NCBI GenBank assembly: GCA_024693415.1
Contig: JAILKX010000159.1
Location: forward strand, 1 to 22,781
Reading direction: 5' to 3'
Length of the DNA stretch: 22,781 nucleotides
Origin: Bacilli bacterium
Lineage (GTDB): Bacteria > Bacillota_I > Bacilli_A > RFN20 > CAG-826
Positions 21,792-22,781 of the stretch are shown one piece after another. The notes beneath the pieces were generated by a model, which had not been told where the DNA came from, ran no database searches, and saw nothing but the letters and a program-made list of their open reading frames with translations. Each line of letters opens with the position of its first letter. Position 1 is the stretch's first letter. The position numbers and the translations under genes are program-made.

Positions 21792-22781
21792 ATGAAGCCA
21801 AAGATCAATGTCATAGGAGCGGGGCTCGCCGGAAGCGAGGCCTGCTTTTATTTGCTGAACCGCGGATACGAGGTTCACCTTTACGAGCGCCGCCCGCAAA
21901 GCTCGGACGGGGCGCACCATACCGATATGTTCGGCGAGCTCGTCTGCTCGAACTCCCTGAAGTCCAAGTCACTCGATAACGCATGCGGGCTCCTGAAGGA
22001 AGAGATGCGGATCATGGATTCCATCACGATGCAGGCGGCCGCGGAATCCGAGGTTCCCAGCGGCAACGCGCTGAGCGTAGATCGCGACGTTTTCGCATCG
22101 AAAATCACTACACGTCTCCGCTCTTTTCCAAATTTGATCGTCCACAATGAGGAAGTCACGACCCTTCCTGAAGGCGTATGCATACTCGCCACCGGCCCGC
22201 TCACGAGCGAGTCTTTGCAGCAGACCCTTTCCGACATCACCGGAAGCAAAGGGCTATCCTTCTTCGATGCCTCAGCCCCGATCGTCAAGAAATCCTCCAT
22301 CGATTTCACCAAGGCTTATTACAAGTCGCGCTATGAGCAGGGAGATGAATCCTATATCAACTGCCCGTTCAACAAAGAGGAGTACACCGCCTTCGTCGAT
22401 GCCCTCGTCCATGCCGAAAAGGCGCTGCTCCATGAATTTGACACCAAGTATTTCGAAAGCTGCCTGCCGGTTGAGGTCATCGCATCGCGCGGGTTTGAGA
22501 CGTTGCGCCACGGCCCGCTCAAGCCTTTCGGCCTATCGACTCCTGAGCATCCGAAGCCCTATGCCGTCGTTCAGCTGCGCCAAGATACGCTTTTGGGCGA
22601 CTATTACAATCTGGTCGGATTCCAGACGAACCTGACATACCCTGAGCAGAGGAGGGTCTTCACGATGATCCCGGGCCTCGAAAACGCCGAATTCCTCCGC
22701 TATGGCCTCATGCACCGCAATACCTATTTCGATTCGCCTCGCGTCTTAAACGACGACCTGACTTTGAAAAACGCCCCGAAC
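21792..22781 (+). CDS. trmFO: Methylenetetrahydrofolate-dependent tRNA (uracil-54-C5)-methyltransferase TrmFO, 3' end cut by window
   Basis: The frame is open from ATG 21792 to the last base (330 codons), against about 435 residues in the family, so roughly the last quarter is missing. It begins with an FAD-binding GAGLAGSEACFYLL motif, then HHTDMFGELVCSNSLKS with the conserved Cys52. Later come ATGPLTSESL and INCPFNKEEY with the second conserved cysteine. TrmFO makes m5U54 in the tRNA T-loop using methylene-THF and FAD. topA-trmFO (gid) adjacency is conserved in Bacillota, where codV, clpQ and clpY often follow. No Shine-Dalgarno is seen. Confidence 0.96.
   Translation, partial: MKPKINVIGAGLAGSEACFYLLNRGYEVHLYERRPQSSDGAHHTDMFGELVCSNSLKSKSLDNACGLLKEEMRIMDSITMQAAAESEVPSGNALSVDRDVFASKITTRLRSFPNLIVHNEEVTTLPEGVCILATGPLTSESLQQTLSDITGSKGLSFFDASAPIVKKSSIDFTKAYYKSRYEQGDESYINCPFNKEEYTAFVDALVHAEKALLHEFDTKYFESCLPVEVIASRGFETLRHGPLKPFGLSTPEHPKPYAVVQLRQDTLLGDYYNLVGFQTNLTYPEQRRVFTMIPGLENAEFLRYGLMHRNTYFDSPRVLNDDLTLKNAPN

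Noticed and set aside
1..22781. CRISPR array, tRNA or rRNA genes, replication origin
   Set aside because: No regularly spaced direct repeats, no tRNA-like cloverleaf with CCA region, no rRNA sequence and no DnaA-box cluster were noticed; the three dispersed hairpins are kilobases apart.

Overview
The window (22,781 bp, mostly GC-rich coding DNA) is a core housekeeping segment of a Bacillota (Firmicutes) chromosome. The gene set and order, asp23/yloU-fakA-recG-rnc-ftsY-ylxM-ffh ... rpsP-khpA-rimM-trmD ... rplS-lepB-rbgA-rnhB-dprA-topA-trmFO, follow the well known Bacillus subtilis segment. The codons favour G and C in third position and TGA is a normal stop. This argues against a code-4 Mollicute and fits an uncultured, GC-rich lineage of the class Bacilli. 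That last placement is inference only.

Layout. Positions 1-660 hold the right part of an IS200/IS605-type element: the C-terminal part of TnpB followed by its probable omega RNA and right end. Positions 789-2945 (minus strand) carry tex. Positions 3097-5440 carry asp23-fakA with their own promoter and terminator. Positions 5471-7490 carry recG. Positions 7542-13528 form a tightly packed run rnc-ftsY-ylxM-ffh-(large membrane protein)-lemA, with overlaps or very short gaps between most genes. Positions 13584-15529 (minus strand) carry the rpsP-khpA-rimM-trmD operon with a consensus-like promoter and a terminator. Positions 15564-16083 carry rplS with a structured leader. After an AT-rich spacer come lepB-rbgA-rnhB (16347-18665), dprA, topA and the start of trmFO, which runs off the window end.

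How the genes work together. Most of the block serves ribosome and RNA biology (rnc, rpsP, rplS, rimM, trmD, khpA, rbgA, trmFO, tex) and protein export (ftsY, ffh, ylxM, lepB). The rest serves DNA maintenance (recG, rnhB, topA, dprA), lipid metabolism (fakA) and the envelope (asp23-like, lemA module). Relative to B. subtilis, smc and the fapR/plsX/fab genes are absent from this segment, the rpsP-trmD block is inverted and split from rplS, and a LemA module is spliced in behind ffh.

Two features stand out. (1) A structured intergenic repeat occurs three times, always on the plus strand just 3' of a plus-strand gene, with stem changes that keep pairing. (2) Many transcription-unit-first genes have a -10 box ending 6-7 nt before the start codon and no Shine-Dalgarno sequence, implying leaderless mRNAs, while operon-internal genes mostly have good Shine-Dalgarno sequences.
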